From positions 1-44,252 of the forward strand of contig CAMTON010000024.1 of the NCBI GenBank assembly GCA_947074105.1: 44,252 bases of DNA, read 5' to 3'. Position 1 is the stretch's first letter. Each line of letters starts with the position of its first letter. Of this stretch, positions 41,141 through 44,252 are shown piece after piece. This stretch comes from an uncultured Bacteroidales bacterium (lineage in GTDB: Bacteria > Bacteroidota > Bacteroidia > Bacteroidales > JAUNSR01). The notes beneath the pieces are model-generated. The model saw only the letters and a list, made by a program, of their open reading frames with translations. It was not told the DNA's origin and searched no databases. The position numbers were made by a program, and so were the translations under genes.

Positions 41141-42607
41141 ATGAAATACCTTATATATGTCATGTCGTTGTGTTTCTGTCTTATGGCTGTTGATGCCAGG
41201 GCAGAATATACAGATCAGAATCTTTTTAAAATTGCGAAAAAAACCTTTTCACTGAATGCTGACGGAACTCTTGTAATCGGTATGGATGTGGTAGTAGGAG
41301 AGGATGTAAAGCTTTCCTCAGATCGCTATCTTACAATCGTTCCGGTGCTGGAATCTGCTGATAACAAGCATAGTGTGACCTTTCCTTCTGTCTATCTCTT
41401 CGGACGTCGCCGTGAAATATCGCAAAGGCGGACAAATTCGATGCCAAAAGATGCGCATAAGATAGTAAGAAGAAAAAATAAGACTCGTCAGACGATAGAA
41501 TATCTTGTGCGTATACCTTATGAAGAGTGGATGCACGGAGCTGATCTGTCGCTGGCAACAGAAGTCCATGGTTGTGCAAAATGCCGTCTTTCTCAGGATG
41601 ATATGAACCTGATGACATTGCATACCGAACGATATAAAGTGAGTCCGTCGCTGGCATATGTTACTCCACAAGCTGAGGCGGTTAAAAATCGTTCAGAAGA
41701 GGGTAAGGCTTATCTTGATTTTCCTGTAAATCAGATAATAATTGAGCCTGAGTTCCGAAATAACCGTAACGAGCTTGCTAAAATCAGAGCAACGGTGGAT
41801 CTGGTAAGAAATGATAAGAATTCAACTATAACGGGTATAACGATTATCGGTCATGCTTCGCCCGAGGGTGAATATAGCAGAAATGCCTATCTGGCACAGG
41901 GCAGAGCGGAAGCGATGAAGAAATATATCCTTGGTTATTATGATATTGAAAGCCGTCTGATAAAGGTTAGTTCTGTTGCAGAGGATTGGGCAGGGCTTCG
42001 CGATTATGTAAAATCAAGCGATATGGCCTTTCGTAACGATATCCTTAAGATTATTGATTCGGATGACCGTAATTATGATAATAAGGAGATGTGTATCAGA
42101 ATGATTGATGAAGGTAAACCGTATGAATTGCTTTTCAGAAAGATTTATCCTGCTCTTCGCCGTTCAGATTATGTAGTAACCTATGTGGTGCGCGATTTCT
42201 CGGTGGAAGAGGTAAGGGAAATAATAAAACGACGTCCGCAGCTGTTGAGCCTAGAAGAGATGTATCGTCTTGCACAGACCTATGAGAAGGGTAGTGATGA
42301 TTTCAACGATGTCTTCGATATCGCGGTAAGAATGTTTCCTGAAGATGAAACAGCAAATATCAATGCATCATCTATGGAGCTTCAACGCGGAAACCTGAAA
42401 CAGGCCGAGAAGTATCTTGCCAAACTGGGACTTAATAATCATATCGTGATTAATAATATGGGACTTCTTAAGCTTATGCAGGGAAATCTTGATGAGGCTA
42501 AATTATATCTTGAAAAAGCCCGTGATATGGGATCGCAGGAAGCTGCGGCCAATCTTATAGAACTGGAAAAGAAAAGAACCGACAATCTGAAATTCAGTGA
42601 TGAATAA
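41141..42607 (+). CDS. DUF3868/OmpA-like/TPR protein, fimbrial operon
   Basis: The 488-aa product has a signal peptide (about 1-21), a beta-rich N-terminal DUF3868-type domain (about 22-175), an OmpA-like peptidoglycan-binding domain (about 188-265, with TITGITIIGHASPEGEYSRN and LAQGRAEAMKKYI) and TPR-like helical repeats (about 390-475: ANINASSMELQRGNLKQAEKYL, VINNMGLLKLMQGNLDEAKLYLEKA). The plan suggests a periplasmic or outer-membrane protein that ties the pilus machinery to peptidoglycan. The order DUF3575, DUF3868 and then Mfa1 fimbrillin is a recurrent Bacteroidales arrangement. Fimbrillin follows 114 bases after this stop. Confidence 0.85.
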   Translation: MKYLIYVMSLCFCLMAVDARAEYTDQNLFKIAKKTFSLNADGTLVIGMDVVVGEDVKLSSDRYLTIVPVLESADNKHSVTFPSVYLFGRRREISQRRTNSMPKDAHKIVRRKNKTRQTIEYLVRIPYEEWMHGADLSLATEVHGCAKCRLSQDDMNLMTLHTERYKVSPSLAYVTPQAEAVKNRSEEGKAYLDFPVNQIIIEPEFRNNRNELAKIRATVDLVRNDKNSTITGITIIGHASPEGEYSRNAYLAQGRAEAMKKYILGYYDIESRLIKVSSVAEDWAGLRDYVKSSDMAFRNDILKIIDSDDRNYDNKEMCIRMIDEGKPYELLFRKIYPALRRSDYVVTYVVRDFSVEEVREIIKRRPQLLSLEEMYRLAQTYEKGSDDFNDVFDIAVRMFPEDETANINASSMELQRGNLKQAEKYLAKLGLNNHIVINNMGLLKLMQGNLDEAKLYLEKARDMGSQEAAANLIELEKKRTDNLKFSDE

Positions 42608-42721
42608 AGGATAGCCGTATCACATATTTATGCTTAAAAGGCAGGTGCCGAAATGGAAATTGCCGCAATAATTAACAAACAGTATAAGATAATTCAGATT
42701 ACAAATACAATTTTAATTTTT

Positions 42722-44242
42722 ATGAAAACAAGAAATTTATTTCTAAGTACACTTGCGTGTGCGTCATTGCTTGCTTGTTCTAAAGATGATGATTCAAGCA
42801 TTCAGGAAGTGTTGTCGGGAGACAATTATGTAGCTGTTAATATCGTTGCTCCTGCGGGAGGAACAAGAGCTCTTGGTGGTGTTGACCAGGGAACAGCTGC
42901 GGAAAGTGCAGTGAATTCAGCTATTTTCTTTTTCTTCGACAGTAACGGTAATGGATGTGCAAATCCTAATTATATTCCAACTTTTACAATGACCGGAAAT
43001 GAAGAAGGATCTCTATCAGAGGCTGTCCTTGTTCTTGAAAATCCTTCAGCAGTACCTTCCTCAATGGTTGCGATTATGAACCCTACAGAAAAGATAATCG
43101 GGCTTACTGCTTCAGTTTCTCTTTCAGCATTGAAAAATCAGGTTGATGCATATTATACAACTGGAACAACAAATTTCCTGATGTCTAACTCTGTATATGT
43201 AGGAGCAAATAATACAACTGTTAGTTCTACAGCTATTTCACCTTCACAGATCTGTTCAACAAAAGATGAAGCAAAAAACAGCGCTGTAACCATACCTGTA
43301 GAGCGTCTTGTTGCTAAGGTAAATGCGAATCTTGGTTCTGTGTCAGGTAAAGAAACTTATATGGTAAACGGAGAAGAAACTATATTATCAATTAATCTTA
43401 TAGGTTGGAAAGCAACAAACTTAAATCCGAAATCATATCTTATTAAAAATGTAGAAGGCATTTCTGTTGAAACATGGTGGAATGATGTTACTAATCTTCG
43501 TTCTTACTGGGCTAATTCAAGCGCAACAGATTCTTATAAAACTTTTACATACAGCGAAATTGCCGGAAATAAAGCACCTCAGTATTGTCTTGAAAATACG
43601 ACTTCACAGCCTACAAAGCTTATTGTTGCTGCTCAGGTAACAGATCAGGCTGGTAATCCTGTTGACTTAATGGAGTGGAGAGGTGAAAAATATACTTCTG
43701 ACGATATGAAGACTCGCCTTGCCGGATTTATGAAGAATTATTATACAAGAACAAACACAGAAGTAGAAGGAGAATATAAGTATGTATCTCTTTCTTCAAA
43801 CTATATCACATTTACAATTTCTGCTTCAGAAAACACTGCAGAAACAAGCTATAAGGTAGAGGCAGCTCTTACAGAGAATACACCTCAGCTTTATACGTTT
43901 TATGGAGATGTGGCAACTACTGTAACTATAAAAGATGCGAATGATGCTCTTTCTTCATTAGGAGAAATCAAACACTGGAACAATGGTGCGACATATTATT
44001 ATGTTGATATCCAGCACAGAGGAAAAGATAGTGAGGGAGCTGATATAATGGGAACTTACGGAGTTATCCGTAACCATTCTTATGATTTAACTATCAACTC
44101 TGTAAAAGGTCTTGGTACTCCGGTTCCTGATGAGAATGTAGTAATCGTTCCTACAAAACCAACTGATGAAGAAACTTATATAGCTGCTAAGATCGAAGTA
44201 TTAAGCTGGAGAGTAGTATCTCAGACAGTAGATCTTGAATAA
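42722..44242 (+). CDS. Mfa1-family fimbrillin, type V pilus subunit
   Basis: From the ATG at 42722 the protein is 506 aa and begins with a lipoprotein signal (lipobox LLACS, Cys19); the in-frame upstream ATG at 42653 would hide it. After the lipid anchor comes the N-terminal strand NYVAVNIVAPAGGTRALGG, with Arg49-Ala50 in the position where P. gingivalis Mfa1 is matured by an Arg-specific protease. Two beta-sandwich domains follow and the C-terminus (IEVLSWRVVSQTVDLE) matches the donor-strand end of Mfa1-type subunits. It is complete: TAA ends 10 bases before the window edge. Accessory and tip genes would lie beyond. The family call is by sequence pattern. Confidence 0.88.
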   Translation: MKTRNLFLSTLACASLLACSKDDDSSIQEVLSGDNYVAVNIVAPAGGTRALGGVDQGTAAESAVNSAIFFFFDSNGNGCANPNYIPTFTMTGNEEGSLSEAVLVLENPSAVPSSMVAIMNPTEKIIGLTASVSLSALKNQVDAYYTTGTTNFLMSNSVYVGANNTTVSSTAISPSQICSTKDEAKNSAVTIPVERLVAKVNANLGSVSGKETYMVNGEETILSINLIGWKATNLNPKSYLIKNVEGISVETWWNDVTNLRSYWANSSATDSYKTFTYSEIAGNKAPQYCLENTTSQPTKLIVAAQVTDQAGNPVDLMEWRGEKYTSDDMKTRLAGFMKNYYTRTNTEVEGEYKYVSLSSNYITFTISASENTAETSYKVEAALTENTPQLYTFYGDVATTVTIKDANDALSSLGEIKHWNNGATYYYVDIQHRGKDSEGADIMGTYGVIRNHSYDLTINSVKGLGTPVPDENVVIVPTKPTDEETYIAAKIEVLSWRVVSQTVDLE

Positions 44243-44252
44243 TTTTTCTTTC

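Noticed and set aside
42653-42721. Longer fimbrillin start at 42653
   Set aside because: It would put 23 residues ahead of a clear lipoprotein signal and block export. The ATG at 42722 fits better.

Overview
The window looks like a chromosomal segment from a low-GC member of the order Bacteroidales. Three things point there. Recurrent TAnnTTTG boxes (the Bacteroidetes -7 promoter element) sit upstream of genes, several with a TTG 19-21 bases further up. Gene starts lack obvious Shine-Dalgarno sequences. Lineage-typical genes are present: BACON-CotH lipoprotein, pdxJ next to exbB/exbD/tonB, an Mfa1-type fimbrillin with DUF3575 and DUF3868 partners. I cannot name the genus. No rRNA, tRNA, insertion sequence, integrase or CRISPR array is visible.

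Layout. 1-2.3 kb: a BACON-CotH surface lipoprotein converging on panB. 3.1-4.4 kb: a gene-poor stretch with one 84-aa protein of unknown function, a candidate non-coding RNA with its own promoter and terminator, and an unlisted 29-codon reading frame behind a consensus promoter. 4.4-8.5 kb: nadK, then divergently pdxJ and an exbB-exbD-tonB energy-transduction set. 8.7-12.5 kb: GDP-mannose synthesis (manC), a pyruvyl-transferase-like protein and a class C penicillin-binding protein (PBP4). 12.6-15.8 kb: tdk, an AI-2E/PerM-family membrane protein and a Wzx-like flippase, apparently one operon. 16-19.4 kb: a low-complexity hypothetical, rsmI, a coiled-coil lipoprotein and a YjjG-like HAD phosphatase, tightly packed. 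19.5-24 kb: metA (with the Glu111 that marks acetyl-CoA use), a U32-family protein and purH. 24.1-30.9 kb: the cell-elongation cluster mreB, then mreC-mreD-mrdA-rodA, then a DgkA-like kinase. 31-36.3 kb: on the minus strand, nrdJ followed by a CBM20-bearing malQ. 36.9-38.1 kb: a class I aminotransferase.

38.1-44.25 kb is the most accessory-looking part. It has a 22-bp tandem repeat embedded in a large palindrome, a secreted Gly-Pro-Met-rich protein, a small outer-membrane barrel-like protein, and an operon of DUF3575, DUF3868/OmpA-like/TPR and Mfa1-family fimbrillin genes that probably makes a type V pilus. The fimbrillin is complete but the window ends 10 bases after it, so tip and accessory subunits may lie beyond the edge.

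Most of the window is housekeeping: envelope growth, cofactors (pantothenate, PLP, NADP), nucleotides and methionine. No clear new multi-gene defence or metabolic system was found. The best candidates for undescribed biology are small: the 29-aa reading frame, the adjacent ncRNA candidate, the 22-bp repeat palindrome, and repeated AAAACACC motifs ahead of the fimbrial operon.
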